Shown here one piece after another: positions 34,622-43,876 of a DNA stretch of 64,000 bases. The stretch comes from Hymenobacter wooponensis (lineage in GTDB: Bacteria > Bacteroidota > Bacteroidia > Cytophagales > Hymenobacteraceae), in NCBI RefSeq assembly GCF_004745865.1, contig NZ_SRKZ01000004.1:620001-684000 (forward strand), given 5' to 3'. The position numbers and the translations under genes are program-made. The notes under the pieces are model-generated. The model worked only from the letters and a program-made list of their open reading frames with translations, ran no database searches and was not told the origin of the DNA. Numbering within the stretch: position 1 is the first letter of the stretch; each line of letters starts with the position of its first letter.

Positions 34622-34780
34622 TTACGCCTTCAAGATAGCGCCCAGCAGCACGCTGTCGTGCCACCTCCCCCGAAAATCTTGGTACTGCGTGGCGGCCTTC
34701 TCATCAGAGTAGAAGCAGCCTATTGAATACCAGCCCAATAGACGTATAAAATCTGGGGCATTGCTGCACTTGCTGCCGAG
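34622..34780 (-). pseudogene. possible C-terminal remnant of a GNAT-like gene
   Basis: An open minus-strand frame of 52 codons without a start codon ends at TAA 34622. Its last part reads PDFIRLLGWYSIGCF, then YQDFRGRWHDSVLLGAIL, which is protein-like and resembles the C-terminus of GNAT acetyltransferases, where a G-x-W/H-D-S-V pattern is common. No N-terminal part is recognisable upstream, so it would be a decayed fragment. The identification is from pattern only. Confidence 0.3.
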
Positions 34781-34826
34781 CTAAGCGTATGAGTAACTGC
34801 CTATTTAGCTACACCCTTCCTTACCT

Positions 34827-35855
34827 ATGCGCGTTCCTTTCCACCCTGCATTCCGCCCCCACCGCACGCGGGCGCTGTTGCTGCTGGCCTTGAGTGGCAG
34901 CCTTTTGTTTTCCGCCACTAGCTGCTCCGACGATAACGACAACGATTCTAGCCCGAGTCTGCCCGAAACGGTGGCTTTCACCCAGGCCAACCTTTACCCC
35001 GAGGGGGTGCAGTACGACGCCAAAAACAGCCGCTACCTGGTGAGCTCCCAAACTGCCGGCACGGTAGGCCAGGTCAAGGACGATGGCACCTACACAGCCT
35101 TTGCGGAGAATGCAGTCTTGGTTTCAACCATCGGAATGAACCTCGACGAGAGCCGCAACCGGCTGCTGGTAGCCGTATCTGACCCTGGCTATAACAAGGA
35201 GCGAACTTCAGCAGCCACGCTACGGAAGCTGGCCCGGCTGGCTATCTTCAACCGCGACAACGGCCAACTCCAAAGCACTGTTGATTTAGGAAGCCTCCGC
35301 CCGACCCTCAATCATTTCGCCAATGATATTGCCGTAGATGGCCAGGGCAACGCCTACGTTACCGACAGCTTCTCCCCTATTATTTACAAGGTTGATGCCC
35401 AGGGTACGGCCGGCGTGTTTCTGGAGAATGCGCAACTAGCCGCACCCGCGGGCATGTTTGGGCTCAACGGCATTGTATTTCACCCCGATGGCTACTTGCT
35501 GGTAGCCAAGTCTGATGAGGGAGCTATTTTTAAAGTGCCCCTTAATAACCCGGCTGCCTTCACTAAAGTGGCCATTAGCCAAGACCTGAAAGGAGCCGAC
35601 GGCATGCTACTCCAGGACAATAATACCTTGCAGGTGGTAACGAATGCGCAAGCCAAAGTGTACCGCCTAACCACTACAAACGCCTGGGGAGCAGCCACGG
35701 TGACCGGCACGTTTTCTACGCCGCCGCAGTACCCCACCACGCTGGCCCGCCGCGAAGGCGCCGACAGTTACGTACTCTACTCGAACTTAAATGCCCTGCA
35801 AGCCAGCCAAAACCCACCCGTATCGGTGTTTACCATTGCGCGGGTGCGCTTCTAG
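34827..35855 (+). CDS. lipoprotein with SMP-30/NHL-like beta-propeller
   Basis: The 342-residue protein has a long charged N-terminus, a hydrophobic stretch and a lipobox (FSATSC, cysteine near residue 33). The mature part has repeats of the SMP-30/gluconolactonase type: LYPEGVQYDAKNSRYLVSS, FANDIAVDGQGNAYVTDS and GIVFHPDGYLLVAKSD, each an acidic beta-propeller blade motif. Probably a periplasmic or surface binding or hydrolytic protein; substrate unknown. It starts at ATG 34827. Confidence 0.85.
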   Translation: MRVPFHPAFRPHRTRALLLLALSGSLLFSATSCSDDNDNDSSPSLPETVAFTQANLYPEGVQYDAKNSRYLVSSQTAGTVGQVKDDGTYTAFAENAVLVSTIGMNLDESRNRLLVAVSDPGYNKERTSAATLRKLARLAIFNRDNGQLQSTVDLGSLRPTLNHFANDIAVDGQGNAYVTDSFSPIIYKVDAQGTAGVFLENAQLAAPAGMFGLNGIVFHPDGYLLVAKSDEGAIFKVPLNNPAAFTKVAISQDLKGADGMLLQDNNTLQVVTNAQAKVYRLTTTNAWGAATVTGTFSTPPQYPTTLARREGADSYVLYSNLNALQASQNPPVSVFTIARVRF

Positions 35856-35868
35856 GTGGCCTAGCCCG

Positions 35869-35923
35869 AAAGCAACAAGCCCCTCCTCCTGCCACAGGCA
35901 AGAGGAGGGGCTTGTTGCTTTTT
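35869..35923. terminator. bidirectional terminator
   Basis: A 20-bp stem (AAAGCAACAAGCCCCTCCTC and complement) with a 13-base loop is flanked by TTTTT. It separates the convergent genes at 34827 and 35934. Confidence 0.88.
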
Positions 35924-35933
35924 GAATAGTGGC

Positions 35934-36461
35934 CTAGACGGCGCCCTGTTTGCTGGCCAGCTGCTGGCGGAGGGCTTGCACTTCGCGCTCCAGCTCCAGG
36001 TTGCGGAAGGTTACTTTCACTTCCAGGTCGGCGTAGGCCTGTTCCAGATCCTGCTCGCGCTTGCGGAGGGCCAGCTCCGTCATTTTTTGCTCGTGAATGT
36101 CGGTGCAGGTGCCGTACCACTGCGAGATCTGGCCGTTATCGTCGTACTGGGGCTGCGCCTGGCCTAGAAACCAACGGTAGTCGTCATTCTTCGATTTGAA
36201 GCGGTACTCAATCTCGTAGAACTCACCGGTAGCCAAGGAACGGCCCCACACCTCCCGGGCCCGAGCGCGGTCGTCGGGGTGGAGCAGGTTGTTCCACATG
36301 TCGGGGCCCACACTATCGGCAAGGGCATAGCCCGTGTAATCCGTCCAGCGCTGGTTGAAGTAGGTGTGCGAGCCGGTGGGGTCGGTGAACCACACCAGTT
36401 GAGGAATCATGTCGGCTAGAAAGCGGAAATCGTTGTTGGTCGTTTCGACGGCTTGCTCCAT
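35934..36461 (-). CDS. PAS domain protein without output domain
   Basis: The 175-residue protein has a single PAS/PAC sensor (about residues 8-125; MIPQLVWFTDPTGSHTYFNQRW, LHPDDRARAREVW, RFKSKNDDYRWFLGQAQP), then a coiled coil (KREQDLEQAYADLEVKV, RNLELEREVQAL). It has no kinase or enzymatic domain. It may dimerise with a PAS protein nearby, or be a truncated sensor. The 36478 gene lies 17 bp upstream on the same strand, so they are likely co-transcribed. Confidence 0.85.
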   Translation of the reverse strand: MEQAVETTNNDFRFLADMIPQLVWFTDPTGSHTYFNQRWTDYTGYALADSVGPDMWNNLLHPDDRARAREVWGRSLATGEFYEIEYRFKSKNDDYRWFLGQAQPQYDDNGQISQWYGTCTDIHEQKMTELALRKREQDLEQAYADLEVKVTFRNLELEREVQALRQQLASKQGAV

Positions 36462-36477
36462 TGAAAGAAGGCAACAA

Positions 36478-36843
36478 TTAGTAGGATGGCTGCGAAAGCA
36501 GCAGCTCCATCCCCGATTGGAAGTACAGATTTAGCTGGCTGCGCTGCCCATCAACGGAGCGGCGCAGGCGCGTAACGAGTGCCCGGGTTTTCTCGGCGGC
36601 CAGTTGCAGTTCCAAGTAAGGCCGGTTCAGAAGCGCGTCGCGCTCCACCGTCCAGCTACCCTGGTCCTGCAGCTCCGGCGTCTGGATCTCCATGAGACCC
36701 GGCTGGAGCCGAAAGAGCGTAGCCTGCGCTAAGGCCGTGGAAGGATCGGTGTGGTTCAGCACCCGATCAGCCACAGTCCACTCGCCCGTCAGATACTCAT
36801 CGGGGAGCTGTTGCAGATTGACGTCGAAAAGTAGTTCGGACAT
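36478..36843 (-). CDS. hypothetical protein in signalling cluster
   Basis: The 121-residue protein has no signal peptide and no recognised family. It is mostly mixed hydrophobic/charged: MSELLFDVNLQQLPDEYLTG, then a C-terminal helix-rich region (LQLAAEKTRALVTRLRRSVDG). It immediately precedes the PAS protein gene on the same strand. The start at ATG 36843 is preceded by GGAG in the leader. Function unknown; the neighbourhood suggests a link to the PAS/CheB signalling set. Confidence 0.65.
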   Translation of the reverse strand: MSELLFDVNLQQLPDEYLTGEWTVADRVLNHTDPSTALAQATLFRLQPGLMEIQTPELQDQGSWTVERDALLNRPYLELQLAAEKTRALVTRLRRSVDGQRSQLNLYFQSGMELLLSQPSY

Positions 36844-37112
36844 ATAAAGGAGAATGTTCCAGCAGCAGCAAACAACCGGCAGAAGTAGCCAAAGTTTCGT
36901 GCTGAGGTACCTACGCCGGTTGATGCTTAACCAGAGCAGGCAACCTTGGAAGGTATAATAATACGAAATAGTTCAGCTTGCTCTGCGCTGAATCTGCATG
37001 CGTCTGATACAAAGGCCTTCACACAAGAGAGTCTCTTGGCTTGCCTCCTCTCTAGAGCCCACCGGTGCAGAATGACGCAGGCGAGCTAGCTGGTGAAACG
37101 CCGACCCGTGTG

Positions 37113-37463
37113 TTAGCCGCGAGAACGGGCACTTAGGTCGCGGCACTGGAGCTCGGCATCAAGCAAGGATGGCGCTACCAGCAAGCTTACATCCGAACGG
37201 CCAACCTTTAGGGAGTCCGGCGGGTGGCAAACTACCAGGGTAATGTTTTGCTGCTGCAGCCAGGAGGCATAGTGCCGCAGCACGGCCAGCACGGTGGCAC
37301 TGAGTTGCTGCACCTGGCTGCAATCCACCCAGATGCTAGACTTCCCACTGGCGCAGGCCTGCTGCAAGGCTTCAGTAAGCAGTAGCACTGTCAGGGAATG
37401 ATCATCCGAGTCAGTGAGGATAAGTAAACAGCTGTTTGGTAGATTTTCTCGATATACCCGCAT
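37113..37463 (-). CDS. STAS-like protein
   Basis: The ATG at 37463 gives 116 residues; an upstream in-frame start at 37517 would add 18. The fold pattern fits a STAS domain: SLTVLLLTEALQQAC, SIWVDCSQVQQLSATVLAVLRHYASWL and ITLVVCHPPDSL. STAS proteins are anti-sigma antagonists or sensors in partner-switching systems. The usual phosphorylated Ser/Thr in the D-(S/T) motif is here in VDCSQVQQLS. Identification is moderate. Confidence 0.6.
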   Translation of the reverse strand: MRVYRENLPNSCLLILTDSDDHSLTVLLLTEALQQACASGKSSIWVDCSQVQQLSATVLAVLRHYASWLQQQNITLVVCHPPDSLKVGRSDVSLLVAPSLLDAELQCRDLSARSRG

Positions 37464-37517
37464 AGTTGGCAACTCAACCGCCCAATAATCTCTTCCAACA
37501 TTTTTGCCCAAGCACAC

Positions 37518-37834
37518 TACTCAGACTCCCCTACTCAAGCGGTTAGATGCCCGCCCTCACTAAGCTTATTCTTCGCTTTCCTGACCCGGCGCCCCGGGCC
37601 AAAAGACCGCGCCTCACTCAACAATGCATCGGGGCAAATGAGGCCTACCACCTGGCATTCCTCTCTCCACCCCATCTATCTTACTGTACTCCCATCCATT
37701 CCTGCTATAGTACAGTCAATGAATAAGGCAAAGCTACAACCTCTACCTTATATATCAGCTTTTTAAAATACGTATTCTGCCGTAAAAAGCCACATATTTC
37801 TTACGTAGTAACCGCAGCTGCTACGCCCGAGCTG
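37518..37834. other. 317-bp gap with no gene
   Basis: No coding frame, RNA gene or clear terminator was seen. The right end is AT-rich with TAAAATACGTATTCTGCCG and similar, which may hold regulatory sites for the STAS gene, but no box is convincing. Confidence 0.6.
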
Positions 37835-40519
37835 CTAGGCCACTGGCAACTGAATATTGACAATTGTGCCATGCCCCGGCCGCGACTCCAGCCGGAACTC
37901 CCCATTGAAGAGCTCTACCCGGTTGCGAATGCTGCTCAGGCCAATGCCTTTTACTTCGGATAAGAGGGCGCTGTCAAAGCCCACGCCATCGTCTTCCACA
38001 CTCAGGTATAGGTGGTTATCCTCCTTCTCCAGGTAGATGAATACCTCGCCCGCCTTCGCGTGCTTCATGATGTTGTTGAGCAGCTCCTGCACAATTCGGT
38101 ACACGGCAATCTGCAGGTTTTTGGGCAGGTTGCGAGGCACCCGGGACTGCAGGCGAATGGGCGGCCGCGGAATGCGCTTAACCAGCTCTTTCACGGCTGT
38201 TTCCAGCCCAAAGTCTTCTATCACGCCGGGTGTGAGCTCAAAAGATATACCCCGGGTGGCCCGGATGGCTTCTTCCAGCAGGCCAAAGCTGGGGCTGGTG
38301 CGGGGCAGGTCGGCGGTGTGCTCCAGATGCAGCTTTATGGCGTACAGCAACTGGCCTACGCCATTGTGCAGAGACTCGGCAATGCGGCGGCGCTCATCTT
38401 CCTGGGCCGTTAGAATGGCCTCTAGTACGGCTTTTTGCTGGCGCAGCTTCAGGCGGGTGGTTTCAGCTAATAGCTCTTCCCGCTCCGTTACATCGCGCAT
38501 AATGAGCAGAGCGCCAATATTTTCCTCGCGCCGGGTGAGAGGCACCAGGTACAAGTCGAAGTAACCACCCATGGGCGTCATGTCCTTCATGGCCAGGCGC
38601 GTAACGGACTCTCCGGTCAGGGCTTGCGCAATGAGCTCCCGGAACTCGGTGTGAGCGTAGCCAAGGGGTGTCTCCCAAATGTAGTGGCCTAGCGCCTGAA
38701 GCGGAGCCACCCCGGTTTGCAAAGTGGCGGTGCGGTTCCAGGCCGTTACGGTGCCGCTCTGGTCGAGGGCGGCAATGGCATCTACGCTACTATCGAGCAG
38801 GCGCTCCGTAAACTCTTTCTCCGAGCGCAGCTGAACCTTGATCTGCTCTGAGCCCGTCACGTCGAGCGCGAAAAGGATGGCCTGCTGCCTCTGCTCATCA
38901 AAGAAGCCGTAGTTCTGGTAGTACAGGCTTTCCCCGTGAAAAATGCCGGTTGTGATAAAGCTCACGCTTTGCCCACTCAGCAAGGGCCTAACCTGCACCA
39001 TGGCATCGGGGTACACATCGGCTATGTTTTGGCCCACTAGCTCATTATCTCCCACATCCATGCGGCGCAGGCCGTGGCCTACCATTTCCAGAATCTCGCC
39101 TTGGGAGGTGAGGCGCCCCAGAACCACGGGCGTGTTGCTGAGAATGTGCTCCAGCAACCGGTTTTTGTAGTTGAGCTCTTCCTGCTCCAGGCGTTGCGTG
39201 GTTACGTCGCGGATGAGGCCGGTGAGGCGGCGCGGCTCACCAGGCAGCACTTGCCCGCTGGCTGCCACGTACCGGATGCTGCCATCGGGCCATACTACCC
39301 GGTGCTCCAGCTCAAAGGGCTGGTGCTCTTGCACGGCCCGTTGCAAAATGGCCGTAGCCCGGGCCAGGTCTTCGGGATGAATGGCATTGGCCATTCTACT
39401 GAAGGGTACCGGGTTGGCATCAAACGAGTGCCCAATAATTTGCTGGGCGCGCTGGTCCCAGTACAGCTCATTAGAGCCTAGCTGCCACACCCACACGCCC
39501 ATGCCCGAGCCCACCAGCGCTAAGCGCAGCCGCTCCTCACTAGCCATGAGGCGCTGCTCGTCGCGCTTGCGCTCCGTAATGTCGCGCCAGGTTACGTGCA
39601 TTACCGTGGTGCCATCTACTACCAGCGGCGTGGTCATAATCTCCAGCCACATGCCTTCGCCATTCAGCCGGAGCCGCCACCACTCAAAGCGGTGGTTCCC
39701 TTTCTGCCTGGCCTGGGCCATGTGCTGCTGAATAAGGTCGGAGGAGCGTTGCCCATTAGGCTGAAACTCGGGCGTCAGTTCCTGAATTTTTTTGCCCAGC
39801 AACTGGCTTTTGTCAACGGCCCCAATCATGCGCATGGCGGCATCGTTGCAGTCAATGTACTTGCCGTTCTCCACCAGCAGCATGGCATCGGAGCTTTGCT
39901 CAAACAGTGTCCGGAAGCGCAGTTCACTGGCCCGTAAGGCTTCATTGGCATTGTACTGGGGGGTTATATCAATGACCACCAAGCGGCAGAGCGTCTCGCC
40001 TAGGCCATTCTGAAAAGCCAGGCCTTCCAGGCGCGCGTTAAACTGGCTGCCATCGTCGCGGCGCATTTCCAGGGAGCACGACTGGCGCTGGTCCAGCGTC
40101 AGTACCTTGTCCAGAAAATCACCGAACTGGTTGCGCTGCTCCAGGTTCACAAACAAGCCAAGGCGCCGGCCTAGCAGCTGGCTCCGGGTAAGCCCCAGGA
40201 GCTGGCTGAGGTGCAGGTTGAGCTGCTTGATTTCGCCGCTGCTCGTGATGGTGCAGTAGCCCACCGGCGCAAAGTCGTAGAGGTCAACGTACTGGCTGCG
40301 CAGCATTTCGCTCTCGGCCTGGGCCTGCAGCAGCTCTTCGTACTGCATGCCCAGCTCAATCTGATGGATCTGCAGCTCCTGCACCAGCCGCCTCACCTCA
40401 TCCGGCGACTTATCGTCCATGCTCTGCGAAACCAGGCGGGCGCGCTCTGCATGGGCCCGCAGTCTTAGCATCGCGGCACCTGCTGCGTCGTGGTCTGGAG
40501 AAGGAGAATTAGCATCCAT
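37835..40519 (-). CDS. multi-PAS sensor histidine kinase (NarL type)
   Basis: The 894-residue kinase has a short N-terminal helical region (LVQELQIHQIELGMQYEELLQAQAE), about five PAS domains (near 80-190, 200-310, 330-445, 460-560 and 575-690) and a HisKA_3 dimerisation domain with ERRRIAESLHNGVGQLLYAI, the phospho-His near residue 715. The HATPase domain follows (IVQELLNNIMKHAKAG, VEDDGVGFD). No membrane helix, so it senses in the cytosol. HisKA_3 kinases usually pair with NarL/LuxR regulators; the one at 46285 fits. Confidence 0.93.
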   Translation of the reverse strand: MDANSPSPDHDAAGAAMLRLRAHAERARLVSQSMDDKSPDEVRRLVQELQIHQIELGMQYEELLQAQAESEMLRSQYVDLYDFAPVGYCTITSSGEIKQLNLHLSQLLGLTRSQLLGRRLGLFVNLEQRNQFGDFLDKVLTLDQRQSCSLEMRRDDGSQFNARLEGLAFQNGLGETLCRLVVIDITPQYNANEALRASELRFRTLFEQSSDAMLLVENGKYIDCNDAAMRMIGAVDKSQLLGKKIQELTPEFQPNGQRSSDLIQQHMAQARQKGNHRFEWWRLRLNGEGMWLEIMTTPLVVDGTTVMHVTWRDITERKRDEQRLMASEERLRLALVGSGMGVWVWQLGSNELYWDQRAQQIIGHSFDANPVPFSRMANAIHPEDLARATAILQRAVQEHQPFELEHRVVWPDGSIRYVAASGQVLPGEPRRLTGLIRDVTTQRLEQEELNYKNRLLEHILSNTPVVLGRLTSQGEILEMVGHGLRRMDVGDNELVGQNIADVYPDAMVQVRPLLSGQSVSFITTGIFHGESLYYQNYGFFDEQRQQAILFALDVTGSEQIKVQLRSEKEFTERLLDSSVDAIAALDQSGTVTAWNRTATLQTGVAPLQALGHYIWETPLGYAHTEFRELIAQALTGESVTRLAMKDMTPMGGYFDLYLVPLTRREENIGALLIMRDVTEREELLAETTRLKLRQQKAVLEAILTAQEDERRRIAESLHNGVGQLLYAIKLHLEHTADLPRTSPSFGLLEEAIRATRGISFELTPGVIEDFGLETAVKELVKRIPRPPIRLQSRVPRNLPKNLQIAVYRIVQELLNNIMKHAKAGEVFIYLEKEDNHLYLSVEDDGVGFDSALLSEVKGIGLSSIRNRVELFNGEFRLESRPGHGTIVNIQLPVA

Positions 40520-40608
40520 ACGATCTTTCCTATCTAAACTAGAGGGTCCGCCCGTGGCAGCTTAGTACACGTATGCTACGCACTGGCACTAGGGGAGTTG
40601 CTGCTCCC

Positions 40609-43600
40609 CTACAGCACTTCCACGCTCAGTAGGATGCGGTCGGTTTTGCTGCCCTGGCTGGATATGCGCCGCCCGTAGAGCCGGACGCGCTGGTGGCCTA
40701 TCTCCGGAAAATCAGCTTCCATTTCTAAGTTATCGAACTCGCGGGCCTCGTTGTTGAGGAGCTTTAGCAAGCGGCGGTGCAGGTCGGGCTGGCTCCAGGC
40801 CCCTCCGCCAAACGTATTTATCGACTCTCCTTTTATCGTCTCCCCATCTACCCGGAACAGGGTGGAAAACGCCTTGCTCACGGTGAGCACCCGCAGGTCA
40901 CGGTCGAGGGCCAGCAGGGGCTCGCGCACGGTTTCAATAATGCTTTCGGCAAAGCGGGCACTCTCCTGCAGCTCCTGCTCCAGGCGCTTCATGCCGGTTA
41001 CCTCGGTAAAGGTGATAACGGCCCCGCTGATGTAGTTATCGAGGGTGCGGTAGGGCAATATGCGCATCACGTACCATTCCCCGTTTTTGGTCTGAATGCT
41101 AGATTCCAGCGTCAGGAGGCGGTTGAGCACCAGCTGCACATCATCGGCCAGGGTAGTGTGCTGCAGGTTGTTGGCGAAGTGCATGATGGGGCGCCCTACA
41201 TCAGTAGGTAGCAGGTTGATGATGCGCGCCACGGGGGGCGTGAAGCGCTTAATCACCATTTCATTGTCCAGGAAGATGATGGCCAGCTCCGTAGAGTCCA
41301 GCAGGTTCTTCATGTCGTTGGCGGCCTGCGAGAGCTCATCGGTTTTGCTGAGGTACTGCATGTTCAAGGTCATCAGCTCCTCGTTGAGGCTCTGCATTTC
41401 TTCCTTGTTGGTCATGGCCTCCTCGTTGGTGCTTTGCAGCTCCTCGTTGGCGCTTTGCAGCTCCTCGTTGGTGCTCTTGAGCTCCTCCACGCTGCTCTCC
41501 ATTTCCTCAATGGTGGTTTGCAGGCGGTACTTGGTATACTTAAGCTCTTTTTCCAGGGCCACCACCACGGCATCGCGGCCATCGGGCTCCTGGTCACTCA
41601 TCTTTTTGCGGCGTGGGTTGCGCTTGGGCTGAGACAGGTCTTCAAACACCACCATCAGCAGCCCGGCCAGCGTATCGGGCTCCGCGAGGTACTTCACCGT
41701 GAGGCGGAGCATCTCGTAGCCGGTTTCGGTTTTCAGGCGCACCTCTTCCAGCACCGCATCCTGCCGAGACTGGGTGGCGCGGTGCACGGCCCCGCTAATC
41801 TCAAAGTTGAGCTCCTCGCGGGCCATGTCGAAGAGGTTCATGCCGCTCAGGCCGGGGGCGGGCTCCAAGTATTTGCCCGTGCGCCCGTTCACAAACAGAA
41901 TGTCGCCTTTGCCATTAATTACCACGGCCGGCGGGGCATAGTAGCGCAATAATACTTTCTGTACCAGGGTAGCAAAGGCTCCACTTTCGCGGCGGGGAGT
42001 AGAGGCGTTCATAATTCCTACGGGATGGGCCGGCGCGGCCGGGTGGCGAGTAAGAGAAAAGGGGAAATTTGCCAGCCGGGTAAGGGAAGCAACCGACTCA
42101 GAGCGCCGGGAAATTTTCCACTTAATATCAAGGGGAATAAACAGATCCTGGAAGCCCGTCACGTTCTCAGAAGGGCCCAGGAACAACAGCCCACCAGGAT
42201 TGAGCGAGTAATGGAAGATGGGCAGCAGGTTGCGCTGCAAATCACTAGACAGGTAAATAAGCAGGTTGCGGCAGCAGAGCAGATCCAGCTTGGTGAAGGG
42301 GGCATCCTTGCTCAGGTTGTGCAGGGCAACCACCACTACATCGCGCACCTCTTTCCGGATCTGGTACCCGCCATCTACCTTATGAAAGAAGCGCCGCAGC
42401 CGCTCGGGGCTCACGTCGCCGGCAATGTTCTCGGGATAGAGGCCTAGCCGGGCATAGTCAATGCCTTCGGGGTTGATGTCGGTGGCGAAAATCTGGATTT
42501 TGAGGTACTTGTGCGGGTCTACGTGGTCGAGGCACTCCTGGAGCAGCATGGCCAGGGAGTAGGCCTCTTCGCCGGTAGAGGCGCCTGGGGCCCATACTCG
42601 CACGGTGCTATCGGCGGGCTTCTTGATGAGCACCGGAATCAGCTGGCTGCGCAGGCTCTCGTAGGCCTCTTGGTCGCGGAAGAACTTCGTAACGCCAATC
42701 AGCAACTCCTTAAACAGCAGATCTACCTCCTGGGGGTGCTCTTGCAGGTAGCGCACGTAGTGGGTGAACTCCTTGATTTGGTGGGAGTTCATGCGGCGCT
42801 CAATGCGCCGAAACAGCGTATTGCGCTTGTAGTAGGTAAAGTCGTGGCCGGTTTGGCCCCGAATGAGCATAAATATTTTCTGGAGGGCATGCGCCGGCTT
42901 CGACTTCGACTCGGGGGACAGCTCGCGCGGGGGGCGCGTAACCAGGGGGCGCTCAATATACTCCAGCAGCTTGGTGGGCATGTCTTCGGGAGGCAGCACA
43001 AAGTCTACGAACTCGGTGGCTATGGCCGAGCGGGGCATGGAGTCGAAGAGGGCCGTATCGGGCTGCTGCACCATCACCATCCCAAAGTTTTCCATCACCA
43101 TCTTCAGGCCAATGGTGCCATCGGAGCCCAGGCCCGAGAGGATAATGCACACGGCCCGGTCTTGGGCATCTTTGGCCAGGCTCTGGAAGAAAAAGTCGAT
43201 GGGCAGGCGGCTGCTTTGGGGCTGCGTGGGCGCTAAGAGCAGCAGATTGCCGTGCAGCAGGCTCAGCTCGTGGCTCGGCGGAATCACGTACACGTGGTCG
43301 GGGCGCACGCGCATGCCATCGGTGGCCTCTTGCACCAGCAGGGGCGTAAAGCTTTGCAGCACCTTAGCCAGCTCACTCTGCTGGGGCCCCAGGTGCGTAA
43401 CTACCACAAAGGCCGCCCCCGTGCGGGAGGGCAGGTTAACAAAAAACAATTCTAGTGCCTCCAACGAGCCGGCCGACCCGCCAAGCCCCACAATGGGGAA
43501 TCTTTCAGTGGGCGCTTTGTGAGTTGACACGGCAGTTTCTTCAATTAAAACAGGGCCAACGACGGCGGGAGTGTCCGCAGCTGACGTGGGTTGCTCTTCT

Positions 43601-43638
43601 AGCACAGGCAAAAGGAGATAAAAGCGAGGGGCAGCCAT
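40609..43638 (-). CDS. CheB-CheR fusion with PAS domains
   Basis: The 1009-residue protein joins a CheB methylesterase (about 45-230; catalytic Ser in GLGGSAGS, His in THLGPQ, Asp in SGLGSDGTIG) to a CheR methyltransferase (about 260-500; SAM site GASTGEEAYSLA), a PAS domain, a long coiled coil with heptads of the type STNEELQ (about 690-770) and two further PAS domains. It ends without a kinase. Such fusions regulate receptor-independent PAS signalling in soil bacteria. It lies 89 bp from the kinase gene. Confidence 0.93.
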   Translation of the reverse strand: MAAPRFYLLLPVLEEQPTSAADTPAVVGPVLIEETAVSTHKAPTERFPIVGLGGSAGSLEALELFFVNLPSRTGAAFVVVTHLGPQQSELAKVLQSFTPLLVQEATDGMRVRPDHVYVIPPSHELSLLHGNLLLLAPTQPQSSRLPIDFFFQSLAKDAQDRAVCIILSGLGSDGTIGLKMVMENFGMVMVQQPDTALFDSMPRSAIATEFVDFVLPPEDMPTKLLEYIERPLVTRPPRELSPESKSKPAHALQKIFMLIRGQTGHDFTYYKRNTLFRRIERRMNSHQIKEFTHYVRYLQEHPQEVDLLFKELLIGVTKFFRDQEAYESLRSQLIPVLIKKPADSTVRVWAPGASTGEEAYSLAMLLQECLDHVDPHKYLKIQIFATDINPEGIDYARLGLYPENIAGDVSPERLRRFFHKVDGGYQIRKEVRDVVVVALHNLSKDAPFTKLDLLCCRNLLIYLSSDLQRNLLPIFHYSLNPGGLLFLGPSENVTGFQDLFIPLDIKWKISRRSESVASLTRLANFPFSLTRHPAAPAHPVGIMNASTPRRESGAFATLVQKVLLRYYAPPAVVINGKGDILFVNGRTGKYLEPAPGLSGMNLFDMAREELNFEISGAVHRATQSRQDAVLEEVRLKTETGYEMLRLTVKYLAEPDTLAGLLMVVFEDLSQPKRNPRRKKMSDQEPDGRDAVVVALEKELKYTKYRLQTTIEEMESSVEELKSTNEELQSANEELQSTNEEAMTNKEEMQSLNEELMTLNMQYLSKTDELSQAANDMKNLLDSTELAIIFLDNEMVIKRFTPPVARIINLLPTDVGRPIMHFANNLQHTTLADDVQLVLNRLLTLESSIQTKNGEWYVMRILPYRTLDNYISGAVITFTEVTGMKRLEQELQESARFAESIIETVREPLLALDRDLRVLTVSKAFSTLFRVDGETIKGESINTFGGGAWSQPDLHRRLLKLLNNEAREFDNLEMEADFPEIGHQRVRLYGRRISSQGSKTDRILLSVEVL

Positions 43639-43876
43639 GCCCCTGAGAGCATGGGCAATAGCGAAAACAAGAATAGAAGGAATTTAACAGCAAATCTGCT
43701 ACTGTTGAGCTCCAGGGCACATTTCTGTGCTAAATTTACATAAAACAATCGGCGCTTGCGGGGCAGGTATGGTGAGACCGGACAGTAACCTCCCTCACCC
43801 ATGCCTCGTTTGCCAAGGTAGCCGTAGAACCTAGTTGTTCTGCGGATAAAAATCAGCCTGAGCACAGGCTGCGCTA

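Noticed and set aside
41400..41500. Short tandem DNA repeat in the CheB-CheR gene
   Set aside because: Explained by the coiled-coil heptads typical of this fusion family.
42511..43236. 241-codon frame antisense to the CheB-CheR gene
   Set aside because: Shadow frame; the sense gene has complete catalytic motifs.
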